Shown: piece by piece, positions 1 to 14,116 of the stretch
Numbering within the stretch: the first letter of the stretch is position 1
Layout: each line of letters starts with the position of its first letter
From: Hysterium pulicare CBS 123377
Taxonomy: Eukaryota; Ascomycota; Dothideomycetes; Hysteriales; Hysteriaceae
Reading direction: 5' to 3'
Length of the DNA: 64,000 nucleotides
NCBI GenBank assembly: GCA_000467715.1
Contig: AJFK01000008.1
Location: forward strand, 1 to 64,000
Made by a program: the position numbers and the translations under genes
Notes under the pieces: generated by a model
What the model was told of the DNA's origin: nothing
The model's database searches: none
What the model saw: only the letters and a program-made list of their open reading frames with translations

Positions 1-463
1 TTTTATTATTTCTTTTCTACTCTGCGCTAGCAGACTATTAGATAATATAGTTAATAGAGGTAGGCCGGCAGAACCCCGGCAGTTAGATAGCTTTATACTT
101 AGATAGCACTAAGAGATCTTCTTTCAATTAACAATCTACTATCTTTGCACTAACCAAGCTTTCACTGTTGTGTTACAACATAGGGTGATGGACGGCGTAA
201 AAATGCCGACCAATGCCACAGAGGCTAGAACTACCAGAGCCCCAGATACCGATCACGGAAGCAAAGCCAACACTGGCTGACGATTCGGCGCAGGCCGAAA
301 TCGTGGTCATATACTTTTGGCCAATGGAGTATATTCGTCGTTTTGCTAGACCTGATTCTATAAGAATTTGTGGAAGATCGTTTGTTATTGAAGCGGCCCA
401 GCTTCGCGAGTTCGCGCCTCTTTCAACGAACACGTCAAAACCCATGGCATTCGTATATTCTCC
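1..463. other. Left-edge region without a recognised gene
   Basis: AT-rich opening (T-rich first 30 bases) followed by mixed sequence. Open frames here overlap each other on both strands and show no recognisable domain. It lies downstream of the GPHR-like gene, so part of it may be that gene's 3' UTR. Confidence 0.5.
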
Positions 464-2155
464 TCAACTCATTTTACCCAGTTCCACGTCGCCTTCTCCT
501 AAGTCTTCATCATCATCCCATCCAGACCCTCGAATTCTTCTTCCAATCCAAATACCCAATGCTGATATTGCGCTGATTGTGAGAAACCAGCCTTCAAACC
601 ACCTTTCTGTAAAGCCAGGTTCAAGAGGGGCGCCAATAGCGTCTGATATTACACTCCTTACTTCGCTCGGGACATTGCTTCGCAGAAGAAGCGCAGAACT
701 AATGACGTAGGTTGCACTTATCTGTGAGATAAGTAGGGCAAAATTGGCCTGAGCATGGTGAAGGATCCCGGGTACGATCCTCGCGAAGAGCAGAAAGGTT
801 TGAAGGACGCTATTGAAGGATGCAAGTAGCATGACGCCAGATAGAAGAAACGATATTTGTCGACTCCAGGCTACACGATCGAGCGAAGGGTCCCAATGTT
901 TCGCTAGAATGGCAAGGAAATTGTTAATCGGATCGCTGTTCGAAAAACTAGTGTTTGGTGATGAGAAGCGCCGCAATGTTGTATACGTCGTGGCAGAGAG
1001 ACGGTACAAACAGTATAGTGAGAATATGTAAGAGAAAAGGTTGAGGAGACGACCGTATGGCGTATGAGCGCGTAGCTGAGCTTGCCTTCGGTTCTGGAGG
1101 GTAAAAAGCGAGTTGGAGAGGGATGTGCGCATGGTCTCTAGCCCCTTAATCTCCAACTGAAGTGTGCTACGTTCTTGTACATCGACATTGCCGCGCAGAG
1201 TGCCGACTACGCGTGTCATAAATCCTTCTTGAGGGGTTTCAGATAATTTACGTTGAATGGCACGAAGACGGCTCTCTTTTGTCAAAAGCATTTCATTAGT
1301 GGCATCAAGTCCGGTCTGCTTTCGAGCAATATCTGATTCCGTCACCTGAGTGGTGTTAGCGGAAGTCATCAATGGAATTCTAAAACTTACCGGTCGAAAC
1401 TTAACACCAAAGTTTTGCCATAGCGAGCTAACAGCTGCAAATCCAGCAAGCGATGCCATCAAGCTGATCCCAATGATTCCAATCCTTTCTAAGCATCCTT
1501 CACTGATGCTGTGATCTCGTACGTACGATTCCTCGTGTAAGTACGATCCAAGCAGACCTTTTCCAAGATACCAGAAGCCTGTCAGCCACATACCCAGACC
1601 AGTGCCTTCGAGAAGCCAGGCAACTCTTCTTTGTCCCTTCCGAGCTCCACCAAAGCTCCATCCTGCCGCAGATATGATCGAGTGCAATTCCAAAGCTGGA
1701 GTAGCGATGACGAGAAGGAACAGGAGGGATGAAAGAGTGACCTTGAGTGCCAAAGTCCGCACAGCGGGATTCACGGTATTTGAGATCTCGCACAAAATAA
1801 GTTCCACCAAAACCGCCGCAAGGGCGATATTACTCGAGAACGTTATGCTAGCAAGTGTTCGTGCTGAAAATCTCCCCAGTATTCCCGATATCGAAGCCTT
1901 CTCCCGGAGGCTGAAGGTTGCCGTGGGCAGGCCGACATTATGGTCTTTTCGTGTAGTTCGCCCCGAGAGTATGGGGAAGAGCTTATGCGACACGGCTACG
2001 GCTACAATGAGAAAGGTGAGAATGAAGGGCAAGAAGGAGAAAGCTAGGGTGGACGGCCTCCGTTTGACATAATCAGGTACGCAGTCATCGCAGTCGTCGG
2101 AAGGAAGCATATGGCGGGACTCGGCGTGAAGCTTTTGAATGCTATGGGTTTTCAA
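464..2155 (-). CDS. Golgi pH regulator (GPHR/GTG-type) multi-pass membrane protein
   Basis: The frame is open for 563 codons but contains a likely 45-nt intron at 1346-1390 (minus strand: GTAAGT donor, GCTAAC branch point, CTCAG acceptor). Its length is a multiple of three and it has no stop, so spliced (548 aa) and retained (563 aa) products are both in frame. The protein has about nine hydrophobic segments: one near residues 35-60, several between 80 and 250, then a charged coiled-coil-like loop (about 270-360), and a last set from about 370 to 530. A loop between two membrane blocks and a conserved C-terminal half are typical of the GPHR/ABA-GPCR family, proposed to be Golgi anion channels that set lumenal pH. 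The fungal proteins are of similar length. The C-terminus is acidic (about 20 residues rich in D/E). It is first on the minus strand of a run that includes the stress protein upstream, with no sign of shared control. Family assignment rests on topology and remembered similarity. Confidence 0.75.
   Translation of the reverse strand: MKTHSIQKLHAESRHMLPSDDCDDCVPDYVKRRPSTLAFSFLPFILTFLIVAVAVSHKLFPILSGRTTRKDHNVGLPTATFSLREKASISGILGRFSARTLASITFSSNIALAAVLVELILCEISNTVNPAVRTLALKVTLSSLLFLLVIATPALELHSIISAAGWSFGGARKGQRRVAWLLEGTGLGMWLTGFWYLGKGLLGSYLHEESYVRDHSISEGCLERIGIIGISLMASLAGFAAVSSLWQNFGVKFRPVSFRIPLMTSANTTQVTESDIARKQTGLDATNEMLLTKESRLRAIQRKLSETPQEGFMTRVVGTLRGNVDVQERSTLQLEIKGLETMRTSLSNSLFTLQNRRQAQLRAHTPYGRLLNLFSYIFSLYCLYRLSATTYTTLRRFSSPNTSFSNSDPINNFLAILAKHWDPSLDRVAWSRQISFLLSGVMLLASFNSVLQTFLLFARIVPGILHHAQANFALLISQISATYVISSALLLRSNVPSEVRSVISDAIGAPLEPGFTERWFEGWFLTISAISALGIWIGRRIRGSGWDDDEDLGEGDVELGKMS
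1346..1390 (-). other. In-frame 45-nt intron of the GPHR-like gene
   Basis: Minus-strand GTAAGT...GCTAAC...CTCAG, 45 nt, no stop codon. It interrupts the coding sequence just after the FGVKFRP stretch and before a Val-Thr-Glu-Ser continuation. Confidence 0.75.
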
Positions 2156-2779
2156 TTAAGAGCTTGAATTCGTCGAAGAAACACTTTGCAGCAGATCCCA
2201 TTGATTCGACTGATTGGAAATGCGTGTTCATGGCAGAGGTGAGGAATGCAAAGTGAGTAAAGGACGTCCTTGCATCACCACCTGGCATTAGGAACGACGA
2301 CGCGGCGTTGTTGCCAAGCCTTGTGTAGTCACCCCACCTTCGTCATTGCAAGTATCACTATATTTATCTCACTTTCGTGGGGCTATTTCGAAGCAATGGT
2401 CTGCGGGGGCCGTAATCCATAATTCATCAAATCCATCTCTACTCTTCTATTTAGGATGCACTCAACTCCTCCCATTGTGCAAAGACCATCGCAGGGTTGT
2501 TGGCCGTCTTTGGCCTTTGTGTGTATTTCTCTTGCATGATTGACGGCCCTGGAAATGTAAAGCTCTACACGGTGCTGTCTCTCTTGTCATGAAAGCATCG
2601 CATGGAATAATTTAGGAGGATAAAGAGAGCCCACGCCGGACAATTATCCGCAAGCCTACTGTGAAACAGGCCGCTTTGCCTTCAGTACAGCCATTTAAGG
2701 TTGACTCCTATGCATTCTTCGAGGAACTTGAGTATTTTGTAATTGATGTGGTATGAAGTCAAGCTGGCCAGATTGGGCT
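2156..2779. promoter_or_regulatory. Promoter of the GPHR-like gene and 3' flank of the stress-protein gene
   Basis: About 620 bases between two minus-strand genes. It holds only short overlapping frames without domains. The segment next to 2155 should carry the GPHR promoter and 5' UTR; no specific element was recognised. Confidence 0.4.
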
Positions 2780-4338
2780 TTAGTTCTTGTCCTCGGTAAC
2801 GTGCCCCACCGATTTGTTGACGGTTGATAGATTGGAGGTTGTTGGGACCCCCCCGTGATCTTCGGTATCATCATCGCTGCTACTAATGTCACTTATTGGA
2901 GGGCTCTCCAGGTTTTGAAGCTCTGGGCTTTTCATGACCACACCAGGACTTCGTAGATACTCCGGAGATTGTTCGCCTCGTGCATAGCCTGAACTGGGAC
3001 TATCTGGTGAGACTGGCTCAACATCTTCAGGCGGCAGGGTCTGAACCTGTACCAGTGGGCTACTGTCAAGAGATGGGCGGTATCCGATTGCTGCAGCCAC
3101 TGCGGCGGCTTCGTTTTCTGAGGCCGGCTGGTGGTCTTCCTCGACAATAAGGCTATGCCTGTGAGTCGCGTCGAGCAAATGACCCCCTTGAGAGCCACTC
3201 TTCTCCAAAAGTTCCTTATAGCCGTGTCTGGATGGGTCCTGGGCGCGCTTCGTTCTAGCTTTATCTCGTTTATAAGTAGGTCGAACTACAATGACTGGAA
3301 CAGGAGAATGTTGCAAGCAATACTTCGATACCGATCCTGGCAATAGGCCTTGAAAGCCACCAAGACTACGACCCCGAGTACCAACTACAAGGATGGCAGG
3401 CTCGTAAAGATTGATCTAGATTGCGTTAGCCTCGCTATTGTTTCTTGAGGGCGAACTTGAAATACCATGTCATCAATAACTTTATTGACCTTCCCAACCG
3501 CAAATTCTAATATCAAATTGATGGCCTTGTTCTCGTTATTCTTGTTTTGTATTTGCTTCATCAACACCTCTGCCTCAGACCGATACCGGCCTTGTTCAAC
3601 GCTGGGATCTGCGGCAATATTCGAATCCTTTTCCACAACCCTCAGACACACAATCTCGTCGCCATCATCCACGAGCTCATCGATAAGCCATTGCAATGCA
3701 TACTCTGAATACTCATTGTCATCGCAACCACAGAGAAAGGTTCGGGATCTTTTCGTGTACTCATAATCTTTGTGTTTGGCAACGAGTGTGAATGAATTCT
3801 CTTCGATGAAATCAGCAGGCCTGTCGAAAGTATCGAATGAAACGCGGGGCCGAAAGACTCTGTGAGATAACGGTTAGCACATGACCAAAGTAACGGTGGC
3901 ATTGAGAAAGGGTGTAGGAGGCAACCAAGCCGGATTGTATCTCTTGCAGCCACTTGGAGATACTCGTGAGGCATACTCCGCCATACTCATCGCTCACTAT
4001 GATTGGAGGAACACAAGCAGGGTACAGAACTTCGATATGTATAGAAATCGAGCTCAGAGGCAAAAGGAGGCAATATAAAGTACTCACGGAGGGGGGGGGG
4101 GTGATGACATGCGGCGCGAAACGCGGCCTAGTTTTGGGCTCCCTCTGGGAAGTCCAGCCGTAGCATGCGACATAAACTGAATGGATGGCCGTCGGACATC
4201 TTGTGCTTCTTCGCCAGCCGCTGAGGGGAGGTGAAGGCTCACAGCCTGACGAGTAGGCGCGTCAACGTGGGTCAATGGTGATTCTTTAGGTTGTGCTGCG
4301 GGCGCAGAGGTTGGGGAATGCGTGGGGGAGGGCCCCAT
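2780..4338 (-). CDS. Universal stress protein (UspA domain), three exons
   Basis: Exons (minus): 4338-4088, 3859-3466 and 3415-2780, together 426 aa. Intron 1 (228 nt) has a GTGAGT donor and CTAAC...CACAG end; intron 2 (50 nt) has GTATTT...GCTAAC...CTAG. The N-terminal 90 residues are low complexity and end in a proline run. The core then shows the fungal USP signature: VFRPRVSFDTFDRP, a first beta strand (RTFLCGCDD), the ALQWLIDELVDDGD helix, and near the C-terminal end of the fold the ATP-binding loop VVGTRGRSLGGFQGLLPGSV. The G-x2-G-x9-G-S/T type glycine pattern suggests a nucleotide-binding USP. A 110-residue Ser/Pro-rich acidic tail follows. The family is linked to stress resistance; no partner is known here. 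The start is the first Met in the frame, and an additional upstream exon cannot be excluded because an acceptor-like CAG lies just before it. An 11-base G run (C on the coding strand) sits beside the first donor. Confidence 0.82.
4091..4101. repeat. 11-base G/C homopolymer in coding exon 1 of the stress-protein gene
   Basis: An uninterrupted run of 11 G on the plus strand encodes prolines at the end of exon 1, three bases from the splice donor. Length changes here would shift the frame of the whole USP domain. Confidence 0.85.
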
Positions 4339-5179
4339 TGCTGATCTCCGATTGGTATCTAGGCAGTATTAGAGGCACGAGATCGTTTGCAGTATCCTTT
4401 CGCAGACGATTATTACAATCTGGAGCCTTTCCCGCTTGTGAATCCTTGCGCGCAACGTGCGTCCTCACAGGTGACCAGACTGCAGAATGTCGTGGTCAAC
4501 GGCGCTCGGTGTGGAGACCCCTCCACGATGCGGGCAACTGGAGACGTTCGCAATCGGTGAAGCCTGCAGACAAGCCTTTTGAGAGTTCAGTGTAGGAGAG
4601 ATTGAGAACGGAGCGCAGACAAGGGCTGATATAGACTTATGTGATGTAGCAGAGGCAGTCGCATCCGAATTTGGCGGGCCAAGCTGCCATGTCGCATCTG
4701 TGTGGCTACCTTCGACAGGGTTGGTTGAATCTGGAGAGGCTGGGCAAGTCTTGTCAAAAGCGTGATGGTGATTAATTAGTGCAATAGAAAAAATACTTTT
4801 GGAATGCGGTCACACGAGAAGGAGACGTTGAACGTCTTTCGTCATGGGCGTCTGTGCTGGCAAGTGTCTGGGCAATGTGTCGAACAGGTGAATAAAGACC
4901 CACTTCAGCTTGATGCTACACCCAACTTTGAGAGAAGAATCTCACCAGCAAACATTTTGGAGACTTCGGGCTGATCAGCAAGAGCGTGTGTGCAACTCAT
5001 AGTCCTGGTGTAATTCCGTTAAAAAAAAGCAATTACCCTAGTTCAGTTGCTGCATATCAATAACTGCGGATCTAATCCGCCGAATTCTGAAAATACAAAG
5101 GCTTCAGTGTAGGCAGGACAAAAGAACCGTTCAAAATTGCTTTCTATCATATGTGACTGACAGCACGAGTGAGTCCGAA
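4339..5179. other. Intergenic: USP upstream region and zuotin 3' flank
   Basis: About 840 bases with no domain-bearing frame. It should contain the USP promoter or leader, possibly with non-coding or short coding exons. A purine run (gttaaaaaaaagc) lies near 5020. Nothing else was recognised. Confidence 0.4.
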
Positions 5180-6628
5180 TCATCCCGAGAATGACTTTGC
5201 TTCACCATCTTTCAGTTTGCCAGCCTGGACCAACCTCTTTACTTCATCCTGGAATATCTGCTTGATTTGGCCGGCATCCTTCTTGCCATTGAGCTTGGCC
5301 GTTAACGTAGCCAACTCTTCGTTGTCGATCTTAGCGATGATGAGGTCCACGTCGTTCAATACGGCGTCAATCTTTGCTGCGGAGGCATCTCCAGCGCCAT
5401 GGAAGTAGTTGGCATCCTTTGCGCTGCCTCTAACAACTCTCTTATTTTTCTTTGCGGCGTTCTTTGCAGCTTCCTTGGCTTTCTTACCCTCGGCTTTTTC
5501 TGCCTTCTCCGCGGCCTCTTTTTCTGCCTGAAGTCGACCCTCCTCCTCCTTAGCTTTCGCAGCCTCTTCAGCCAAACGCTTTGTCTCCGCCTCCTTCTCT
5601 AGTCGACGTTTATTTTTCTGGGCGTTTTCTTGCTTCCGAAACTGCTTGATACGTTCATCGAGTGCCAACGCATCATCTACCAACTTCCGCAAGCGTGCAG
5701 TATCTTCCGTCTTCTTCTTCCGGCGGGCGTTTTGGTTCTTCCGTTCAACGTGTCGCTTTTGATCACGGTTCTCATTGTCATCCGGAACATCTTCATCTAG
5801 ATACTCAAAGGTTCGCCAACTGTCAAAGTTGTACCAGAAGTTGTAGAAATGCTCTACATCCACTTTGGTACTGTTTTCATTGCCAAGCTTTGGCACCGGT
5901 GTAACCTTTGAGAACCGCCCTTCAGAGTCGAAAACTTTGCCCCAGAGTTTGTAGAAGTTCCCTTTTTGTGTTTCTTTCTTCGTTGGAGGCTCTACATCCG
6001 CATTCTCATCAACTGAGTCGTACTGCCGGCGCTTGACTGGATCTAAGAGAACTTCTGTAGCTTTCTGTATACATTTAAAGAACTGGTCATCTTCGGTATT
6101 GCCCGCAGCTGCCTTCTTGTCGGGGTGATGTTTGAGGACTTTCTTGCGGTGGGCTCGCTTGATCTGATCCTCGGTAGCACGGTATCGGTACTTTGACAGC
6201 CCGAGGACAGCGTAATGATCTTGGCCCTGTAGGGAGTTAGCACGGATCTTAAGAGACTGCTCGTGAGGCGCTATACCTTCCAATCTTTGGCTTCCCTTTG
6301 AAGCATGAGCGGATCCTCAGGCTCGCTGATCTCACCAGCGTCATCGTCTTCCACTTTTTTAAGATTCGCCTGAGCCTGGATGCGGTCGTCCTCCGAAAAC
6401 GTGCGCTTGTGACGTTTCTATATGCCGGTATTAAGCTTCACTATGTATGATCATAGAGAAACGAGACGACAAACTTACCCTCCTGGCATGAGCAAGAAAG
6501 TGAGGGCCAACAGGCTCAATGTTCCGATCAGTGGCCTGACTAAGTTCTCCGATGGACTTGAAGTCCTTCTCCGCGGTCCATCCTGTGGGCAGAACCGGCA
6601 AAGGCAGAGAGATTTGAACGGTCGCCAT
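5180..6628 (-). CDS. ZUO1: Zuotin (DNAJC2/MPP11), ribosome-associated J-protein
   Basis: Exons (minus): 6628-6479, 6417-6277 and 6226-5180, total 445 aa, with all introns in phase 0 (61 and 50 nt, GTAAGT/TAG and GTATAG/CAG). The yeast protein is 433 aa. The J domain begins at about residue 98 (DHYAVLGLSKYRYRA) and carries the essential HPD at about 131-133. It is followed by the zuotin homology segment (FYKLWGKVFDSEGRFSKV, and later YNFWYNFDSWRTFEYLDED), a long Lys/Glu/Arg/Ala-rich helical region, and a C-terminal bundle. In yeast zuotin pairs with Ssz1 in the ribosome-associated complex at the peptide exit site and stimulates Ssb. The upstream region is shared with the golgin gene (208 bp, divergent). 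Every landmark of the family is present. Confidence 0.95.
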
Positions 6629-6836
6629 TGTGCGGATTGGTGAAGGTGAGCTGCGAAGAAACTGCGAGGAAGTTACTAATTTTTAGTTCGCTTCGGGCCG
6701 ACTCCTGTCTCCGAATCTTGGCACTTCCGCTATTGTTTCAATAGAGTCTTTTACGTGTCAACGAATGTAAGATTATGATTATGGCAATTAATTATGATCA
6801 GACACTCGGGATACAATCGCATGTAACACAGTGAAC
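6629..6836. promoter_or_regulatory. Short divergent promoter between zuotin and golgin
   Basis: Only 208 bp separate the two start codons on opposite strands, so both promoters and 5' UTRs must be packed here or overlap. No TATA-like or named factor site stands out. Confidence 0.55.
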
Positions 6837-9800
6837 ATGTTCCAAGGATTCCAGGTACAGTTACTCTCCCGCATTGTAGTTGTCAAAGCTGACCGACTGG
6901 TTTGCAAAGCGTATCAAAGGTGCTCTTGAGCGAGTCGACGCTCGAATAGCTGAAGAACAGGCGAGGCAGAAGTCTACCCAGCAGCCGCCCTCTAGATCAG
7001 GTTCCTCCGCAAGACGTTCCAGCTCCCGGAATTTGTCGCCCTCCAAACGGACTATTCGATCTAAGGATCAAGATAATGGGAGCAAGGCTCCCGCGACTGG
7101 AAAGGGCCCTGATCCCTCAGAGTTTGATCCCGAATTTGTTATAGGAGAAGATGATGAGCCTAGCCGTGCTGGAACCCCTCGGCCCAAGGAGAAGATTGAT
7201 GCCCCGGAATCCTCACAAGCAAATGGCAAGAATGAAAAGGAGCAGAATGGGTCTGGGCAAGCTGCAGAGGCTAAGGCTGGCAGCCAAGCTGAATTTTCAC
7301 CAGAAATTCAGGCGCGGTTGCGGAAATTAGACAAGCTCGAGCCTAAATATTCTGGTAGATTGTTGTCAAGTTTCCGCTTTACATGCCGGTCATTCTGACA
7401 TCCCTTGCAGAACTCCTACGCTCGTATCGAATTGCTCATGCCAGGGTTAGCGCCATTGAAGCCTTCGAAGCTTCCCTGCGCGAGAATACTCCTTTGACCT
7501 CTATTACTGAACCTACCGCTTTTGTAGAATACCTCGGTCAGATAAACATTAAGGGGGATATGGTCATGGAGGAACTGAAAAGGGTCTCAATGGAACGGGA
7601 CGAGCTAAACAAAAGACTTGAAGACTCGGAGAAAAGGGCCAAAGAAGCCTCAGATAAGGTTTCTCGATTGCAGGCGCAAACGCCTACGTCTACTGTACCG
7701 TTGGCTGCATCCATTGACGCAGAGGATTCTCAGCAAGGAGCAAAGGAGCACTCGAAAGTCGAATCAAAACCGGCCGATGCCAACGAAGACGAGGATTTTT
7801 TCTCTTACGACAGCGAGCTACCACGTATTCAATCGCAACTTCAGGAGAAAGAACAAAAAGTGGAGGAACTCGAGGTAACAAATAAGGCTTTAAAGAATGA
7901 CTTGGCTGTAGCTCAAGAATCCGCCGAGCAACTTGTACAAAATCTAGAGACGGCAACTAGAGATCTGCAAGCACTTAAAGACATGTCAGAGCGCTCGACA
8001 AAGGAAGCGAACGATCGGCAACAGACTCTCGATACTACGATTGATGAACTCAAGTCCAAGTTAAAGAGCGCGGAGCAAGAGCTTCAAATGCGCTCTGAAG
8101 AGCACGGTAAACATGAAACTACTGTTGCAGAGCTGCAGAGCAAGGTTGAAAGTGCAAACAAGGAGTTAGAAGAGTTGCATGCTGCTAGCGGAGAGCAATT
8201 GTTGGAAGGCGACGAACAGGACAGGCTACGAGGTCAGGTTGAACGGCTTGAGAAGGACCTTTCGGCACTCCGTGAGACACAAACGAAGAATGAGAAACGG
8301 AACGAAACGTTAAATAACCTAGTCAGTAGTCTACGAGACCAGTTGAGAGATACGGAGTCGAAGAAAGACGAAGCCGTAGCCGAACTTGAGCATGCCAAGA
8401 AAGAATTGGAATCTGGTCCCAAGACCTCTGATGCTAGTCAACCCATGCTCGCCACAGAAGCGCAGAGTTCCACGGCTAAGGTGGACGAATCTGTCCCATC
8501 TAAAAAGAGGAACAAGAAGAAGAAGAAGGGAGGTAAAGCTTTGGAATCTGTTGCGGAGGCATCAAACAACAAGAGCAGTATCGGTCATGTTGCGAGCGCA
8601 GGTGACTCTGCTCCCACAACGTCACTAGAGGAAAGCCAAGGGACGTTGCCTCAACTCAAGGTCGATCTAAATAACAAGCTAACCATGATCGAACGTTTAG
8701 AAGGAGAACTCGCAGAGAAGGAAAATGCTCTAGAATCGATACGCAAGAAATTGAGAGACCAGGACGATTTGAAGGAGGAAATCGAAAGTCTTCGAGACGA
8801 TCTCATTAATGTAGGACAGGAACATGTCGAAGCCAAAGACAAGATCAAGGAACTTCAAACAGAGAAGAGCGCCCTCCAGGAGAGCATGAAAGCCATCGAA
8901 AAAGAAATTGTAGACCTTCGCACAAGTCAAGCCGCTAACGGTACTTCGGAGCAGGAACGGCAATCTTTGGCTGCCGAATTCGAAGAGTTGAAGACGAAAG
9001 CGGACTCTCTTCAAACCGATCTCTCTGTCGCTCAACAGCTCGCTGCTTCGAGATTCAAAGATCTCACTGATATGAGAGAAATTATTCAGAAAGCTCAACC
9101 GGAACTGCTATCGTTACGCAACGAAGTCACTGAGCTGCGCACCACGAAGGATGATCTCGCTGTAAAAACCGCAGAGCTTCGTCGTTTGGAGACAAGGGAA
9201 CAAGATCTCAGGTCTGAAATTGCAACCTATAAATCTCAGATAACTGATAAGGACGGTGATATCCGAACACTCAACGAGAAGGTTAAGCAAGAAACCTCGC
9301 AGAGATTGGCGCTTGAAGAGACTAATAGAAAGGCGCAAAGAGATATGCAGCGGTCTGAGAGTGATCGAAAAGATGCCGTCGACGCTCGAGATAGACTTTC
9401 GAAAGACCTCGCCAAAGCACAGGAGGACCTCAAAACCTCACGAGGATCGGTCCGTGATTTAGAGCAAGAAGTCGCCAAATTGAAGCGTGACACCGAAAGC
9501 TTAAGGGACGAGATTCAGCTCAAGTCAGCCCAATATGCAAGTGCTCAGGATCTAATGAACAGTATGCAAGACCAGACACAAGAGATGGGCACCCAAATGA
9601 AAGAAATACGCGCAAGGAGCGAGAGTCTTGAGGAAGAGCTCGCCGATGCTCACAGGCTTCTGAGCGAGCGGAGTCGAGAAGCCGAGACTATGAGAAGGCT
9701 TTTGGCTGACGCCCAAGGTCGAGCCGACTCAAGAGTCAGAGAAATGCAAGAACGGCTCGATCTCGCCGTTGAAGAGCGAGAACGAGCTGAGGAGCAAGCG

Positions 9801-10557
9801 AATAATTTCAGTCGTCGCCGTGCAAGAGAGCTAGAGGATTTGAAGCAAAAAGTTCGAGACGCCGAGCGTTCTCTTTCTCGAAGTGCTGAAGACAGAGACG
9901 ATCTTGCGGCATCAGAAAAGGAGTTACGCAGGCAGAAAGAAGATCTAGAACGCAGAGCTGCGCAAGCGGGTGAAGAGGTAGCTGAAGTGAGGCAGGCTAT
10001 GAGCCAGCTCCGTGATGCGTTAGATGACAGCGAAAAGCAAGCTCGCGATCTGGAGAAAGAGAAAGCTGATATACGCCGGGCTTTTGATGAAACGCAAGGT
10101 CGTCTGGAAAAGTTACAGAAATCGAGCAAGGTGAGTTCGCTCCTCCACGATTTTAATAGTCATGCTAAGCTTTATTAGACCATGTCCGAGGAGCTGCGAG
10201 CCCTCCAAACGGCCAAGACTCGTGCTGTTGACTCAAATGTGCAGTCCTCCAGAACTTCTATCGAGTCCTCGCCCTCTCGGTCACGCCTTGCATCCCCCAC
10301 ACCGAAGGCTCGGGCACTGTCCAGTCAGTCTGCCGACACAGCTGCGTCGAACTCCCTGGATTACGTGTATTTGAAGAACGTTCTGCTGCAGTTCTTGGAG
10401 CAGAAAGACAAGAAATACCAACAACAGTTGATACCAGTCTTGGGGATGTTATTGCATTTCGATAAGTATGTCACCTTCCTTCTACACTTCGTCCCATATA
10501 CTGAATTTGAACAGGAAGGATGAGCAGAAGTGGACGGCTGCAATCACTGCCAGATAG
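6837..10557 (+). CDS. GRIP-domain golgin, Imh1-like
   Basis: Five exons: 6837-6854, 6910-7354, 7411-10130, 10179-10465 and 10515-10557, total 1170 aa. The first exon is only 18 nt (MFQGFQ) and joins in phase 0 to RIKGALERVDARIAEEQAR, the N-terminus typical of fungal Imh1 golgins. A Ser/Pro/Gln-rich stretch follows, then about 850 residues of nearly continuous coiled coil (Glu/Lys/Leu heptads, about 190-1000), with one break containing a Lys cluster (KKRNKKKKKGG). The C-terminus, spliced from the last two short exons, is a GRIP domain: DYVYLKNVLLQFLE, then LIPVLGMLLHFDKKDEQKW, ending ITAR. GRIP domains bind Arl1-GTP at the trans-Golgi, where such golgins tether endosome-derived vesicles. Without the terminal mini-exon of 43 nt the GRIP domain would be incomplete. 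Confidence 0.92.
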
Positions 10558-12046
10558 TCAACCGATGTACGTCCGTGACATATCAGGCCTTCCGAAGGCA
10601 TCGTTCGATCCCTTATATCGATTCCTCTGTATCTATACTTTCGGCACAGCCCACATATCCCTATCTAATTCGATGATTTTTGTATTCGGGTTAGTTGTAT
10701 TTTTAGCTTGAATGGGCAGATTTTCTGCTTTGAGTTTGGTTCTACCTCTAAAAAAATCGGAGAAGATATATTGTAATGATTTCTCAGAACGAGAGGCAAG
10801 AACACTGGTGGCGAAGACTTTTAGCTGCACAAGATCTTCCGGGTGGAGTCCCGGAACGTTCGGGAGCTGGCTCGACAGGAGAGCAGCTGCACAAGCGCCA
10901 TATTTTATTCCCATTGTACTGTATTATTCTGGATACAAATGGATGGAAGAGAGCAAATCCGCAAAGCTGCGCCTCGGAAGGAGCCTTCACGGATCACTGA
11001 GAGTGTGAATCGTGGTGCATGTTGATAGGTCAAATTCACTCATAAGATGTATCCGAACTGTTGTGACGGGCAGAGATGACCGCCATAATCCTCAATTCTG
11101 ATCCATTTTCCAGCTCCCTCACAACTAGATATTCTCCAAGTGTTGTTGTTCGGGAAGGGTTCGAGTAGCCTCTTCCGCTTTGGCTCCTTCACCATGTCCA
11201 AAGCATCTACGTAGACTGGTAGCAGCGAAGAGTGCACTGGTGTGCATAGCCTCAAAAAAGCCGAGAACCACTTCACTCACTATATAGAGTGTATATAGTG
11301 TATATGCTAGAGATGGTATGATACGAACAGGTTGATGTTCAATGACGATTGTTGTTTAACAGCCCGACTTTCAAGCGAAGTGGCCGAAACAGGCACGAAT
11401 TCAATGCATTCATGACATGTTCAGCCCAACAAGCTGCCAGTACTTGCCTTCCGTCGCCGGCCCTGCAAAGCCTTCCTCAGTACTTCCAAGAGCTCTGCAG
11501 ATCCGGAGTAAAACCTGCAACCCACACTGCGTTGACCACCAACCTCTGTCTCGCACGCCTTCTCTTGCATCATCGTCCCCCAACTGCCGCCGGACTTGTT
11601 CTGGTCGCTACAGCTGACCGCCTCAATCAAAGCTTGCAGCACTGCTCAACCTTCATCCGCACTCGGATTATCCCAGATTGTCCCTCTCACCCGCTTCACA
11701 AACCGCGACCAAACCTGCCCTCCCTTCGCCTTTCGTCACACCCAGAGCACCAGAGCGTCTGTGAGCGCGCCCTGGGCAAACCACCCCTCCGCCACCAATC
11801 AGGGGTTTATGAGCCAGGATAGGCCCGACGAAACGAGCGGCTAAGACCATCACCAGCAATTGAGAATTCGCTGCTCCCCGCGGCCGTTTGAGCGTGGCCT
11901 CACTGTCCAGAAGTCCTTCACCAACAATCGTTGCACTTCCATGAGTCTCGCCCGACGCGCCTCGATCGCTTGATCGCACCCAACGCTTCTTCCGACCCTC
12001 CTCTCTCCTTCTCTCTGCACACCAAGTCGGTGGCGGGGAAGACAAT
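10558..12046. other. Long intergenic region, golgin 3' end to SRPK leader
   Basis: About 1.5 kb. The first third should contain the golgin 3' UTR; a short TA-rich repeat (tatagagtgtatatagtgta) lies near 11281. From about 11400 to 12040 the plus strand is pyrimidine-rich with CT runs just before the kinase start, typical of a fungal core promoter and 5' leader. Several 70-157-codon frames overlap on both strands without recognisable domains; I do not regard them as genes. Confidence 0.45.

Positions 12047-14116
<2,070 letters not shown>

Noticed and set aside
9650-10129. 159-codon Ser/Arg-rich minus-strand frame inside the golgin
   Set aside because: An antisense mirror of Glu/Lys/Arg-rich coiled-coil codons, which routinely leaves the opposite strand open.
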